From Nonomuraea sp. SBT364 (GTDB lineage: Bacteria; Actinomycetota; Actinomycetes; Streptosporangiales; Streptosporangiaceae), in assembly GCF_001083785.1 (NCBI RefSeq), contig NZ_LAVL01000066.1, positions 1-44,325 of the forward strand: 44,325 nt of DNA, given 5' to 3'. The notes under the pieces were generated by a model, which searched no databases, was not told the DNA's origin, and saw nothing but the letters and a program-made list of their open reading frames with translations. Position numbers and translations under genes: made by a program. Below, one piece after another: positions 28,638 to 37,441 of the stretch. Each line of letters begins with the position of its first letter. Positions within the stretch are counted from its first letter, which is position 1.

Positions 28638-30407
28638 TCAGGCGGGCCCGGTCTGCGTCAGGTGGAGCTGGGCGTACCGGCCGCCGGCGGCCAGGAGTTC
28701 GTCATGCGTGCCCTGTTCGACGATGCGGCCGCTGTCGAGCACCACGATCCGGTCGGCCTGGCGCACCGTGGACAGCCGGTGCGCGACGACGAGGGTGGTC
28801 CGCCCCCGCATGAGGCGGGCGAGCGCGTCCTTGACCAGCTCCTCCGACTCCGAGTCCAGCGCCGAGGTCGCCTCGTCCAGCAGCAGGATCCGGGGGTCGC
28901 GCACCAGCGCGCGGGCGATCGCGAGCCGTTGCCGCTGCCCGCCGGACAGGCGCGCGCCCCGCTCCCCCACGACCGTGTCCCAGCCGTGCGGCTGGTCCTG
29001 GACGAACGACCACGCGTTCGCGTCGCGCAGCGCCCGGGCGATCCGCTCGTCGGAGACTTCCGGCAGCCCGTAGGCGATGTTCTCGCGGACGGTGCCCTCG
29101 AACAGCACGGACTCCTGAGGCACGACCGAGACGAAGCGGCGGACCGTGCGCAGGTCGAGCTCCTGGATGTCGGCGCCGTCGAGCAGGATGCGGCCACCGG
29201 TGGGGCGCAGGAAGCCGAGCACCAGGTTGAGGAGCGTCGACTTGCCCGAGCCGGACGAGCCGACGAAGGCGACGGTCGCCCCCGGGGGGATGTCGAGATC
29301 GACGGCGTGCAGCGCGTCCCCGTCCGCGCCGGGGTAGCGGTGCGAGGCGCGTTCGAGGCGGATCGCGCCCTCGACGGCGCCGACGACCCGCTTGCCCTCG
29401 TTCTGTTCGAGGTCGGGCTCCTGGATGACCTCGGCTATCGACCGGATCGACTCCAGGCCGCGCGCGCCGACCGGGATGAGCATGAGCAGCTGGATGAGCC
29501 CCTGCGTGAGCAGCGCGAAGTAGCTCGACAGCAGCACCACCTCGCCCGCCGTGATCGGCAGGAAGCCGGTGAGGGAGAACACCGCCGCCAGGACCAGGCA
29601 GCCGGCTCCCAGCAGCTGCATCGTCACCCAGGACAGGGACGCGGCGTGCCCGTTGAGCATGTCCAGGTTCAGGCCGGCCCGGCGGACGCCGTCGGCGCCG
29701 TAGGCGACACGGGTGACCGCGGTCTCCTCCAGGCCGTGCGCGCGGGTGACGGGGATCAGGGACGCCATCTCGCCGACCCGGGCGGCCAGGCCCTCCATCT
29801 CGCGGCGCAGCACCTCGTTGCGCAGCCGCGAGCGCCGGCCGAGCACGGCGCGCAGCACGAGGGCGATCGGGACCGTGAGCGCGTACACGGGCAGGAACTG
29901 CGGCACGGCGATCGCGGTCATCGAGATCGCGCCGGTGAGTACCATGACCGCCGACAGCAGCGGATGGGTCACCTGCTGGAGCATGAGCTCGACGTTCTCG
30001 ACGTCACGCACGACCTTGTTCTGCACGATCGACGAGCTCATCCGGGTGTGGTAGCCGATCGACAGGCTCTGCAGCCGGGCGGCCAGGGCGTTGCGCAGGT
30101 CGGCGCCGATGTCGCGGACGACCGTCATGAAGTTGCGCGTGTAGAGGATGTGGTTCGGATAGTTCTGCAGCAGCAGGATGCCCGCGAGCGCGAACCACCA
30201 CAGCACGGACGTCACCGACCCGCCGCCGGCGACGACGTCGATGATCGCGGCGGTGATGACCGGCAGGAACCAGAGCGGGATCTCCTTCAGCGCGAAGGCC
30301 AGCAGCGCCGTCAGCATGCGGGCGGGCCGGCGCGCCAGCAGCCGGAGCACGGACCGCACCGGATGGGCGCCGTCGATCAGGCCGGCGACGTGGGAGGGGG
30401 ACTTCAC
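28638..30407 (-). CDS. ABC transporter, fused membrane and ATPase domains (exporter type)
   Basis: The 589-residue half-transporter has six membrane helices (~30-310) and a nucleotide-binding domain (~345-585). The latter has Walker A GSSGSGKST (~379), signature LSGGQRQR (~482), Walker B ILLLDEATSALDSES (~500) and H-loop VAHRLS (~535). It probably works as a homodimeric exporter of a lipid, drug or peptide. GTG 30407 follows AAAGGA; an out-of-frame ATG nearby opens only a three-codon frame. It lies 104 bp downstream of the MFS gene, separated by a GC hairpin. Confidence 0.9.
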   Translation of the reverse strand: MKSPSHVAGLIDGAHPVRSVLRLLARRPARMLTALLAFALKEIPLWFLPVITAAIIDVVAGGGSVTSVLWWFALAGILLLQNYPNHILYTRNFMTVVRDIGADLRNALAARLQSLSIGYHTRMSSSIVQNKVVRDVENVELMLQQVTHPLLSAVMVLTGAISMTAIAVPQFLPVYALTVPIALVLRAVLGRRSRLRNEVLRREMEGLAARVGEMASLIPVTRAHGLEETAVTRVAYGADGVRRAGLNLDMLNGHAASLSWVTMQLLGAGCLVLAAVFSLTGFLPITAGEVVLLSSYFALLTQGLIQLLMLIPVGARGLESIRSIAEVIQEPDLEQNEGKRVVGAVEGAIRLERASHRYPGADGDALHAVDLDIPPGATVAFVGSSGSGKSTLLNLVLGFLRPTGGRILLDGADIQELDLRTVRRFVSVVPQESVLFEGTVRENIAYGLPEVSDERIARALRDANAWSFVQDQPHGWDTVVGERGARLSGGQRQRLAIARALVRDPRILLLDEATSALDSESEELVKDALARLMRGRTTLVVAHRLSTVRQADRIVVLDSGRIVEQGTHDELLAAGGRYAQLHLTQTGPA

Positions 30408-30489
30408 TGCGGCATGTCCTTTCTCACCGTCACCATCTGCTGCGGAGTACGAGGTGGCGGCGGGGACATGCAACCACACCCGGCCCCGT

Positions 30490-30507
30490 CCGCCCGCGCG
30501 GGGGCGG
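30490..30507 (-). terminator. Short hairpin between the MFS and ABC exporter genes
   Basis: CCGCCC-GCGCGG-GGGCGG, 6-bp arms and a 6-nt loop, just after the MFS stop on the minus strand. Weak candidate. Confidence 0.35.
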
Positions 30508-30511
30508 CGCA

Positions 30512-31723
30512 TCAGCCGCCGGAGACGCCGGTGTACGCGCCCGTCGCGGGCCGGCCCCCGGGGTCCAGCGGGTCCCGGCCCAGCCGTCTCACCGGCCTGA
30601 TCGACAGCAGCGCCGCCACGACGCCGGCCGCCACCAGGGCCGACCCCAGCATGAAGGCGCGCGGTTCGATCACGGCGGCGACCGGACCTGCCAGAGCCTG
30701 CCCGACCGCCATGCCCGCGACCGACCCGGCCACCTGGTAGGCGTTGACCCGGTTCAGCACGTCCGGCGCGACCTGCGTCTGCACGCTGGTCGACCACATC
30801 ACCGACCAGAACGCCCAGGCGCAGCCCCCGAGCAGGTGCCCGGCCATCAGCAGGGGCAGCGGCAGCCCGAGCGCGACCGTCAGCGGCACCGCCACGTACC
30901 CGCTCAGCGCCACGGCCCCGGCCGCCAGCGGCCTGCGCGGCCTGAGCCTGATCGCCACCAGCCCGCCCAGCACGGTGCCGAGGCCGAGCGCCGCCATCAC
31001 CCAGCCGTAGTCGGCCCCGATGACCTGCGACGACAGCGGCACGTACGGCCCGACCACCAGCACGCCCCAGAACACCCACACCAGGATGACCGACCACATC
31101 CAGCTCCTGGCCTTGAACTCCTCCCAGCCCCTGCGCAGGTCGCTCAACAGGTCGGAGGGCTCCGGCCTGGGCACGGCGACCCGGACCAGCAGCAGGCACA
31201 CCCCGCTGACCAGGAACGTCGCGGCGTCCACCGTGTAGACGAAGACCGGGCCGGCGACGACGACGAGGACTCCGGCCAGGGCCGGGCCCGCCAGCTGGGT
31301 GATCGCCTCGGCGATCTTCAGCGTCCCGTTGGCCCGTTGCGGGTCCTCGGCGACGAGGGGGACCATGCCGTTGACGCAGGGTTCGAACACCCCGGCGGCC
31401 ATGCCCGACAGGGCCGCCATCCCCAGCAGCAGGGCGTAGGGCGGGGAGCCGTCCAGGAAGGCGACGGCCACGACCCCCTGGGTGACGACCCTGACCACGT
31501 CCGCGCCGATCATCAGGCGGCGGGCGCCGATCCGGTCGGCGACGACCCCGCCGAACAGCATGACCAGCACGGCCGACGCGGTCCAGAGCGCGAGCACGTA
31601 GCCGACGCCCGCGATCCCGTAGACTTCCCCGATCGCCAGTGCCGAGGCGACGGGCATCATCGCGTCGCCGAGCAGCGAGATCGTGCGGGCCCCGAAGTAG
31701 AGGGTGAAACTCCTCGTCCACAT
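30512..31723 (-). CDS. MFS transporter (MFS_3 group)
   Basis: The 403-residue protein has about twelve membrane helices and the loop motif GGVVADRIGARRLMIGADVVRVV (~58-80). FVYTVDAATFLVSGVCLLLV near 165 is typical of MFS_3 (EntS/macrolide-efflux-like) permeases. ATG 31723 follows TTGGGG; a TTG at 31732 is also in frame. It is divergent from a GlxA-type regulator with 72 bp between, so that regulator probably controls it. Substrate unknown. Confidence 0.87.
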   Translation of the reverse strand: MWTRSFTLYFGARTISLLGDAMMPVASALAIGEVYGIAGVGYVLALWTASAVLVMLFGGVVADRIGARRLMIGADVVRVVTQGVVAVAFLDGSPPYALLLGMAALSGMAAGVFEPCVNGMVPLVAEDPQRANGTLKIAEAITQLAGPALAGVLVVVAGPVFVYTVDAATFLVSGVCLLLVRVAVPRPEPSDLLSDLRRGWEEFKARSWMWSVILVWVFWGVLVVGPYVPLSSQVIGADYGWVMAALGLGTVLGGLVAIRLRPRRPLAAGAVALSGYVAVPLTVALGLPLPLLMAGHLLGGCAWAFWSVMWSTSVQTQVAPDVLNRVNAYQVAGSVAGMAVGQALAGPVAAVIEPRAFMLGSALVAAGVVAALLSIRPVRRLGRDPLDPGGRPATGAYTGVSGG

Positions 31724-31783
31724 GAGCCCCAATTCTGGGTTCCTCCAGATCAGAGCACTGGTGTCTCAAATGACATCATTAGG

Positions 31784-31789
31784 TACATT
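31784..31789 (+). promoter_or_regulatory. -10 box of the second GlxA-type regulator gene
   Basis: TACATT, 6 nt before ATG 31796, suggesting a leaderless mRNA. A small dyad, AATGA-CA-TCATT, lies just upstream (31769-31780). Confidence 0.5.
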
Positions 31790-31795
31790 TGCGCC

Positions 31796-32767
31796 ATGCT
31801 CCTGGATTGCCCGGAAACGCCGCCGACACCCCCCGGCCCGCATCGCGTGGTCGCCCTGGTCGCCCCCGGCCAGGAGCTCTACCCGGTCACCTCCGCCTCG
31901 GCCGTCTTCGGCTACCACGGCCCCGACATCCCCCAGCACTACAGCTTCGGCCTGTGCGCCGAGCACCCCGGCTCACTCCCCACCACCCTCGGCGTCCCCA
32001 TCCAGGTGGAGCGCGGCCTCGACGCCCCCGACGACGCCGGCACCGTGATCATCGCCGGCTGGACCTTCACCCCGTCGCCCGCCGTGCTCGGCGCGGTGTC
32101 CCGGGCTCATGCCCGGGGCGCCCGCGTCGTCGCCGTCTGCGCCGGGATCTTCATCCCGGCCGCTCTGGGCCTCCTGGACGGCCGCCGCGCCTCCGTCCAC
32201 TGGGAGCTCTCCGGCGAGCTCGCCGCCCGCCATCCCCGCGTGATCCCCGACGGCACCGTCATCTACGTCGACCACGGCGACGTCGCCACCGCCGGGGCCT
32301 CGGCCGCCACCCTCGACCTCTGCCTGCACCAGGTCCTGCAGGAGTACGGCGCGGCCCACGCCATGCGCATCGGCCGCCAGCTGGCCGCCGGTCCGCACCG
32401 CGAGGGCTGCCAGCGGCAGTATCCTCCCCTCCCCACCACCGGTCCCATGCCCGACTCCCTGGCCCCCCTGCTCGAATGGCTCCTGTCGCGCCTGCCCGAC
32501 CAGGTCACCGTCGAGGACATGGCCGCCTACTCGGGCGTCTCCCCCCGCACCCTCACCCGTCAGTTCGCCGAGCAGCTCGGCGTCCCGCCCGCCCGCTGGC
32601 TGCTGGAACGCCGCCTGGCCGCCACCCGCGCCCTGCTGGAGGAGACCGACCTGCCCGTCGAGACCATCGCCACCCGCGTCGGCCTGTCCTCGGCGGTCAA
32701 CCTGCGCCGCCGTTTCCACACCGCCCTGCGCACCACCCCGGCCGCCTACCGCCGTTCCTTCCGCTGA
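31796..32767 (+). CDS. GlxA-family regulator (DJ-1/PfpI domain plus AraC helix-turn-helix)
   Basis: The 323-residue protein has a DJ-1/PfpI domain (~15-180) with GARVVAVCAGIFIPAALGLLDGR around the elbow Cys (~113). Two AraC HTH motifs (~235-320) follow: VTVEDMAAYSGVSPRTLTRQFAEQLG and VETIATRVGLSSAVNLRRRF, ending TPAAYRRSFR. It is a paralogue of the regulator at 10568-11551. Divergent from the MFS exporter, which is its likely target. ATG 31796 is chosen from the leaderless -10 spacing. Confidence 0.88.
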   Translation: MLLDCPETPPTPPGPHRVVALVAPGQELYPVTSASAVFGYHGPDIPQHYSFGLCAEHPGSLPTTLGVPIQVERGLDAPDDAGTVIIAGWTFTPSPAVLGAVSRAHARGARVVAVCAGIFIPAALGLLDGRRASVHWELSGELAARHPRVIPDGTVIYVDHGDVATAGASAATLDLCLHQVLQEYGAAHAMRIGRQLAAGPHREGCQRQYPPLPTTGPMPDSLAPLLEWLLSRLPDQVTVEDMAAYSGVSPRTLTRQFAEQLGVPPARWLLERRLAATRALLEETDLPVETIATRVGLSSAVNLRRRFHTALRTTPAAYRRSFR

Positions 32768-32894
32768 AGGCCGCAGGCGCTTCGGCGGGCCGATGGTAGG
32801 GCCGGCCCCCGTGCGACATGGGGGTGTACGGCAGTGCGACCGGGACCGGCGGCCGGGAGTCTGGGCGTAGCTCCGGTCGTCCCAGGAGGTTTCC

Positions 32895-33875
32895 GTGTCC
32901 ACTGTCCTTGGTGTGCTGCCTCGCCGGGTGATGCGGTGGCATCGGCCGCTGATGCTGATGGTCGCCTCGATGCTGATCCTCCTGGTCGTCTCGGCGGCCG
33001 GGCTCGTGTTCGACGACCGGGTCCTGATGGGCGCGCCCGTCTGGCTCAAGCCGTTCAAGTTCGCGGTGTCGATGGCCGTCTACGGAACCACCCTCGCCTG
33101 GATGCTGTCCCTGCCGCACCGGGGCAGGAGGTGGACCTCCGGCCTGGCCACCGTCTTCGCCGTCACCGGGTTCGCCGACACCGCCATCGTCGCGATCCAG
33201 GCAGCCCGCGGCACCTTCAGCCATTTCAACAAGTCCACCGCCCCGGCCGAGAAGATCATGCAGGTCGTCTTCGGCAACGGGGTGCTCTGCATCATGCTGG
33301 CCAACGTCGCGCTGGCGGTCATCCTGGCCTTCCAGCGCGTCCACGCCGACCGCGCGATGAGCCGGGCGATCCACACGGGCCTGGCGCTGGCCGTCACCGG
33401 CATGGCCCTGGGCTTCCTCATCCCGATGCAGGGGAAGGCGGAGACCGCGCTGACCACCGGCGGTGAGCGGGTGTCCCTGAGCAGCGGTCACAGCGTGGGC
33501 GTGCCCGACGGCGGCCCCGGCCTCCCGCTGACGGAGTGGAGCACCACCGGCGGCGACCTGCGGATCCCCCATTTCGCCGGCCTGCACGGCCTGCAGGTCA
33601 TGCTGATCGCCGCCCTGCTCCTGGCCGCGCTGGCGGCTCGCCGTCCGCTCCTGCGTGACGACCGGACCCGCGCCCGCCTGATCGGCGTGGCGGCCGCGGG
33701 TTACACCGGCCTGATCGCCCTGCTCACCTGGCAGGCTCTGCGCGCCCAGCCGCTGATCCGCCCCGACGCGCCGACCCTGGCCGCCGCCGCCCTCCTGGCC
33801 GCCCTCACCGCCCTCGGGGCCGCCGCGGTTCTGGCGGGAGCCCGGCGATCGGCCGACTCTGACCGAAACCGTTGA
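32895..33875 (+). CDS. Conserved multi-helix membrane protein, function unknown
   Basis: The 326-residue protein has about seven or eight membrane helices. Polar motifs between helices look conserved-style: APVWLKPFKFAVSM (~47-60), RGTFSHFNKSTA (~105-116) and GGDLRIPHFAGLHGLQ (~218-233). The aromatic/His content may indicate a cofactor or ion site. I do not recognise a named family. GTG 32895 follows AGGAGG. The stop (33873-33875) lies inside the -35 box of the encapsulin operon promoter, so the two units are adjacent but separately transcribed. Confidence 0.75.
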   Translation: MSTVLGVLPRRVMRWHRPLMLMVASMLILLVVSAAGLVFDDRVLMGAPVWLKPFKFAVSMAVYGTTLAWMLSLPHRGRRWTSGLATVFAVTGFADTAIVAIQAARGTFSHFNKSTAPAEKIMQVVFGNGVLCIMLANVALAVILAFQRVHADRAMSRAIHTGLALAVTGMALGFLIPMQGKAETALTTGGERVSLSSGHSVGVPDGGPGLPLTEWSTTGGDLRIPHFAGLHGLQVMLIAALLLAALAARRPLLRDDRTRARLIGVAAAGYTGLIALLTWQALRAQPLIRPDAPTLAAAALLAALTALGAAAVLAGARRSADSDRNR

Positions 33876-33900
33876 CATGATCGCATCCCTCGGAGAATAT
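33872..33900 (+). promoter_or_regulatory. Promoter of the encapsulin-associated operon
   Basis: TTGACA (33872-33877), 17-nt spacer, GAATAT (33895-33900). Start is expected near 33907, leaving a leader of about 178 nt before GTG 34085. The leader is less GC-rich at its start and holds no intact gene; I see no riboswitch I can name. Confidence 0.65.
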
Positions 33901-34084
33901 CCAGGGAGCATTCGAACCCAGCTTGATCAAAAGCGCGGGCGCCCCGGGGTCAATCGCCCCGCCGCGCGGCTTCCCGGACGATCGCCGGGCATTCTCGCGC
34001 TCCTCGAAAAGCCGCATGCACGTCCACAAGGCCGACCGTTCACCAACCCCGAGAACTCCACCAGCCGATGTCGAGGAGCATACG

Positions 34085-35332
34085 GTGAGCAGCGAGAGGG
34101 ACGGTTTCGCACGCCTGGCCATCAACGGCGGCGACCCGGTACGGCAGGACCCCTGGCCGACGTACGACAAAGGGGCGGTCTTCGTTCATCCCGAAGATGA
34201 GGAGGCCGCGCTCCGAGCCATTCGCAGCCATCTCTATTTTCGTTACGACTACAGAGCCCAGCAAGAAACCGAATGCGGCCGATTAGAGGCTGAGTTGTGC
34301 CGCTACTTCGGCACCGGGCACGCGCTGGCCGTTTCCAGCGGCACCACCGCGATCGCGCTGTCCATCATGGCGGCGGGCATCCCGCCCGGTTCGCTGATCG
34401 CCTGTCCCGGGTTCACGTTCGTCGCCACCCCGAGCGCCATCGTGCTGGCCGGATGCACGCCGTTCCTGGTGGAGGTGGACGAGAACCTGCACCTGGACCT
34501 CGACGACCTGCGCCGCCGCTGGAACCCGGAGATCAGGGCGATCCTCGTGGTGCACATGAGGGGTTTCGCCGCCGACGTGGAGGCGTTGGCCGCGTTCGCG
34601 GCGGAGATGGGGGTGCCGCTGTTCGAGGACGCGGTGCCCGCACTGGGCGCCGAGCTGAACGGCCGCAAGCTCGGCACGTTCGGCCTGGCCGGCGGCTTCA
34701 GCACGCAGTCGGACAAGTCGCTCAACTGCGGCGAGGGCGGGTTCCTGGTCACCGACGACAGCGTGCTCTTCGCCCGCGCCGTCGTGCTGTCCGGAGCCTA
34801 CGAGGGACGGCTGAAGCGGCACTTCCCCGGCGGCGACCCGCCCATCGACACCGACCTCGACCTGCCGCTGCTCAGCTTCCGCATGGACGAGATCCGCGCG
34901 GCGCTGCTGCGGGCCGAGCTGGAGCGGCTGCCACTGCGCCTGAAGTGCTTCCACGACAACTACACCTACGTGTCGCAGGCGCTGAAGGACCTGAAGCGGA
35001 TCGTCGTCCGGCAACCGGTCGCGCCAGGCGCCTTCCTGGGCGAGGCGTTCATCTTCCGGGTGCCGGACGGCGACGCCGGCTGGTTCGCCGAGGCGCTGCG
35101 CCACGAGGGCATCGACGCGCGCAACCTCGGCTCCGACGAGGACACCAACGTGCGCGTCTTCTGGAACTGGCGCTTCCTGTTCGGCGGCCGGGACGTGGCC
35201 TCGATCCAGGCGCTGTTACCCCGCACCACCCGCTACCTGCGTCAGGCCGTCGACGTGCCGCTGTCGTCCGCCCTGTCGGTGGAGGACTGCGACCAGCTGA
35301 TCGAGGCCGTGCGCAAGGTGGCGGGGTCATGA
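34085..35332 (+). CDS. DegT/DnrJ/EryC1/StrS-family aminotransferase
   Basis: The 415-residue PLP enzyme has GTGHALAVSSGTTAIALSIMAAGI (~76-99), PGFTFVATPSAIVLAGCTPFLVEVD (~108-132), the acidic PLP-ring residue in LFEDAVPALGAELNG (~179-193) and the Schiff-base lysine K211 in STQSDKSLNCGEGG. The family transaminates keto-sugars and cyclitols; some members act on other ketones. GTG 34085 follows GAGGAG at a 6-nt distance. The frame stays open 54 codons upstream (to TTG 33923), giving a Pro/Ser/Arg-rich stretch; this is a less likely alternative N-terminus. First gene of the encapsulin operon; its stop overlaps the MFS ATG (ATGA). Confidence 0.9.
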   Translation: MSSERDGFARLAINGGDPVRQDPWPTYDKGAVFVHPEDEEAALRAIRSHLYFRYDYRAQQETECGRLEAELCRYFGTGHALAVSSGTTAIALSIMAAGIPPGSLIACPGFTFVATPSAIVLAGCTPFLVEVDENLHLDLDDLRRRWNPEIRAILVVHMRGFAADVEALAAFAAEMGVPLFEDAVPALGAELNGRKLGTFGLAGGFSTQSDKSLNCGEGGFLVTDDSVLFARAVVLSGAYEGRLKRHFPGGDPPIDTDLDLPLLSFRMDEIRAALLRAELERLPLRLKCFHDNYTYVSQALKDLKRIVVRQPVAPGAFLGEAFIFRVPDGDAGWFAEALRHEGIDARNLGSDEDTNVRVFWNWRFLFGGRDVASIQALLPRTTRYLRQAVDVPLSSALSVEDCDQLIEAVRKVAGS

Positions 35333-36465
35333 GGCGCCGTGCTCTCATCGGCGTCTTCGGCGGGCTGTTCACCGGTTACGTGAGCCTCGCGGCGGCGATC
35401 CCCGTGCTGCCGGGCTTCGTCACCGAGAGATACGGCGCGACCGGCTTCACGGTCGGGCTCGTGGTCATGGCGACCGCGCTGACGGCGCTGCTGGTCAGGC
35501 CGGTGGCGGGACACCTGGCCGACAGGTACGGGCACCGCCGCGTCATGCAGCTCGGCGCGCTGGTCGTGGCCGTGGGCGGCGCGCTCTACTTCGCCCCGAT
35601 CGGCGTGGCGGGGCTGGTCGCCAACCGGCTGCTGCTCGGCGTCGGCGAGGCGGCGCTGTTCACCGCCGGCGCCGTCTGGACGGTCTCGCTCGCGCCGCAC
35701 AACCGCAGGGGCCAGCTCATCGGCCTGTACGGCGTGAGCATGTGGGGCGGCATCGCGGCCGGCACCTTCCTCGGCGCCACGCTGTCGAGCTACGGCTACG
35801 CGACGGTGTGGGCGTTCAGCATCGCCCTGGGGCTGGCCGGGCTCGCCCTGGTCAGCTCGGCGCCGGCCCCCGGCAAGCCCGAGCGGGCGGGCGGCGGCGG
35901 CCTGCTGCTGCGCCCCGCGCTGCTGCCGGGCACCGCCCTGGCGCTGGCCGCGGCGGGCTACGCGGGGCTGGCCGCCTTTGTGGTCCTGCATCTGCAGGCC
36001 CGCGGCATCCAGTCCGGCGTGGCCGTCCTCAGCGGGTTCAGCCTGGTCTACGCGGGCACCCGGCTGTTCATCGGCCACCTGCCCGACCGGGTGGGGCCGC
36101 GCCGGATGGTGCTCTGGTGCGGCATCGGCGAGGCCGCCGGACTGGTGATCATCGCGGTGGCGCCGAACCTGCCGCTGGCCGTGCTGGGCGGGGTGGTGAT
36201 GGGCGTCGGGTTCTCGCTGCTGCACCCGTCGCTCGCCCTCATGGTCATGAACCGCACCGACCAGGCCAAGCAGGGCGCGGCGCTCGGCGCGTACACGTCC
36301 TTCTGGGACCTCGGGCTGGCCGTGTGGGGGCCGCTCATCGGCGTCGTCGCGGGCGGTCTCGGCTATCCGGCGGTGTTCCTGGTGGGCGCGGGCTGCGCGG
36401 TGGCGGCCGTCGGCGTCGGGCTGTGCGTCCGGCAGCCGGCCACGCTGCCGGCGGCCACGAGCTGA
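35329..36465 (+). CDS. MFS transporter of the encapsulin operon
   Basis: The 378-residue protein has about twelve membrane helices and the MFS motif RPVAGHLADRYGHRRVMQLGALV (~57-79), with a second copy in the C-half (FIGHLPDRVGPRRMVLWCGIG). It is coupled by ATGA overlap to the aminotransferase gene and lies 10 nt before the sulfotransferase gene. In a biosynthetic operon it most likely exports the product and gives self-resistance. Confidence 0.9.
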   Translation: MRRRALIGVFGGLFTGYVSLAAAIPVLPGFVTERYGATGFTVGLVVMATALTALLVRPVAGHLADRYGHRRVMQLGALVVAVGGALYFAPIGVAGLVANRLLLGVGEAALFTAGAVWTVSLAPHNRRGQLIGLYGVSMWGGIAAGTFLGATLSSYGYATVWAFSIALGLAGLALVSSAPAPGKPERAGGGGLLLRPALLPGTALALAAAGYAGLAAFVVLHLQARGIQSGVAVLSGFSLVYAGTRLFIGHLPDRVGPRRMVLWCGIGEAAGLVIIAVAPNLPLAVLGGVVMGVGFSLLHPSLALMVMNRTDQAKQGAALGAYTSFWDLGLAVWGPLIGVVAGGLGYPAVFLVGAGCAVAAVGVGLCVRQPATLPAATS

Positions 36466-36475
36466 AGGAGAGAGC

Positions 36476-37441
36476 TTGGACACGATCAAGGTCCTCTGCA
36501 TCACCGGCTGGTGCCGCAACGGCAGCACCATCATCGGCAACGTGCTCAACGAGATGCCGGGGTTCTTCCACGTCGGCGAGCTGCACTTCCTGTGGAAGAA
36601 CGGCGCCGGCAAGGGCGTGAACAACCTGTGCGGCTGCGGCGCGGCGCTCACCGAGTGCCCGATCTGGTCGGAGATCCTGACGCTCGGCAAGCCGGCCGGC
36701 GTCACGCTGCCGGACTTCGCCGCCACCGTGATCCGCCGCCAGCGGGCCTGCGTGCGCACCAGGCACACCTGGCGCGTGCTCAGGCGCGGGCCCGGGAGCG
36801 GCGGCGGCGACATCAGGGCCCACGCCGACCTGATGACCCGCACCTACCACGCCGCCGCCGAGCGCACCGGCGCCCGCGTCATCGTGGACACCACCAAGAT
36901 CCCCGGCGAGGCGGCGCTGCTGCCGTACCTGGAGGGCATCACCCCCTACTTCGTGCACCTCGTGCGGGACCCGCGCGCGGTCGCGCACTCCTGGAGGCAG
37001 CCGAAGCAGTACGTCTACGCCATGTCGTCCTGGATGAGCACCGCCTACTGGCACGGGTTCAACCTGGCCTCCCACGCCATCACCCGCCGCTTCCCGCAGC
37101 GTTCCCTCTTCCTGCGCTACGAGGACTTCACCACCGACCCGGAGGCGACGATCGACACACTCCTGCGGCTCTGCGGCGCCGACCCCGCCGCCAACCCGGT
37201 CCGCGACCGCACGGTCGACCTGCACACCAACCACACCGTCACCGGCAACCCGGACCGCTTCCGCACGGGCGTCACCGTGATCCGCGAGCGCGACGACGGC
37301 TGGAGGGACACCCTCACGCTGCCGGCGAGGCTCGCCGCCGTCACGCTCGCCACCCCGCTCTTCCGCCGGTACGGCTACAGCTACGGCGGCACGCTGACCG
37401 GCGGAGCCCGGCCGAAGGAGAACCATGGATCTCGGGCTTGA
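36476..37441 (+). CDS. PAPS-dependent sulfotransferase
   Basis: The 321-residue protein has the 5'-phosphosulfate loop CITGWCRNGSTIIGNVL (~8-24) and the 3'-phosphate site YFVHLVRDPRAVAHSW (~160-175), the two PAPS motifs. FLRYEDFTTDPEATI follows (~210). Four Cys lie in the insert NNLCGCGAALTECPIW (~49-64), possibly structural. It should transfer sulfate to a hydroxyl or amine of the pathway product. The TTG start follows AAGGAG. The last 17 bp overlap the SDR gene. No PAPS-synthesis genes are in the window. Confidence 0.88.
   Translation: MDTIKVLCITGWCRNGSTIIGNVLNEMPGFFHVGELHFLWKNGAGKGVNNLCGCGAALTECPIWSEILTLGKPAGVTLPDFAATVIRRQRACVRTRHTWRVLRRGPGSGGGDIRAHADLMTRTYHAAAERTGARVIVDTTKIPGEAALLPYLEGITPYFVHLVRDPRAVAHSWRQPKQYVYAMSSWMSTAYWHGFNLASHAITRRFPQRSLFLRYEDFTTDPEATIDTLLRLCGADPAANPVRDRTVDLHTNHTVTGNPDRFRTGVTVIRERDDGWRDTLTLPARLAAVTLATPLFRRYGYSYGGTLTGGARPKENHGSRA

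Noticed and set aside
28662..30740. 692-codon plus-strand open frame opposite the ABC exporter
   Set aside because: No recognisable motifs; the minus strand has all ABC motifs.
35242..36843. 533-codon minus-strand open frame opposite the MFS and sulfotransferase genes
   Set aside because: Antisense shadow; His/Arg/Gln-rich composition and no start signal.
36476..37441. Zinc-ribbon role for the four-Cys insert of the sulfotransferase
   Set aside because: Spacing C-x-C...C is irregular and could be structural or disulfide; not enough for a zinc call.
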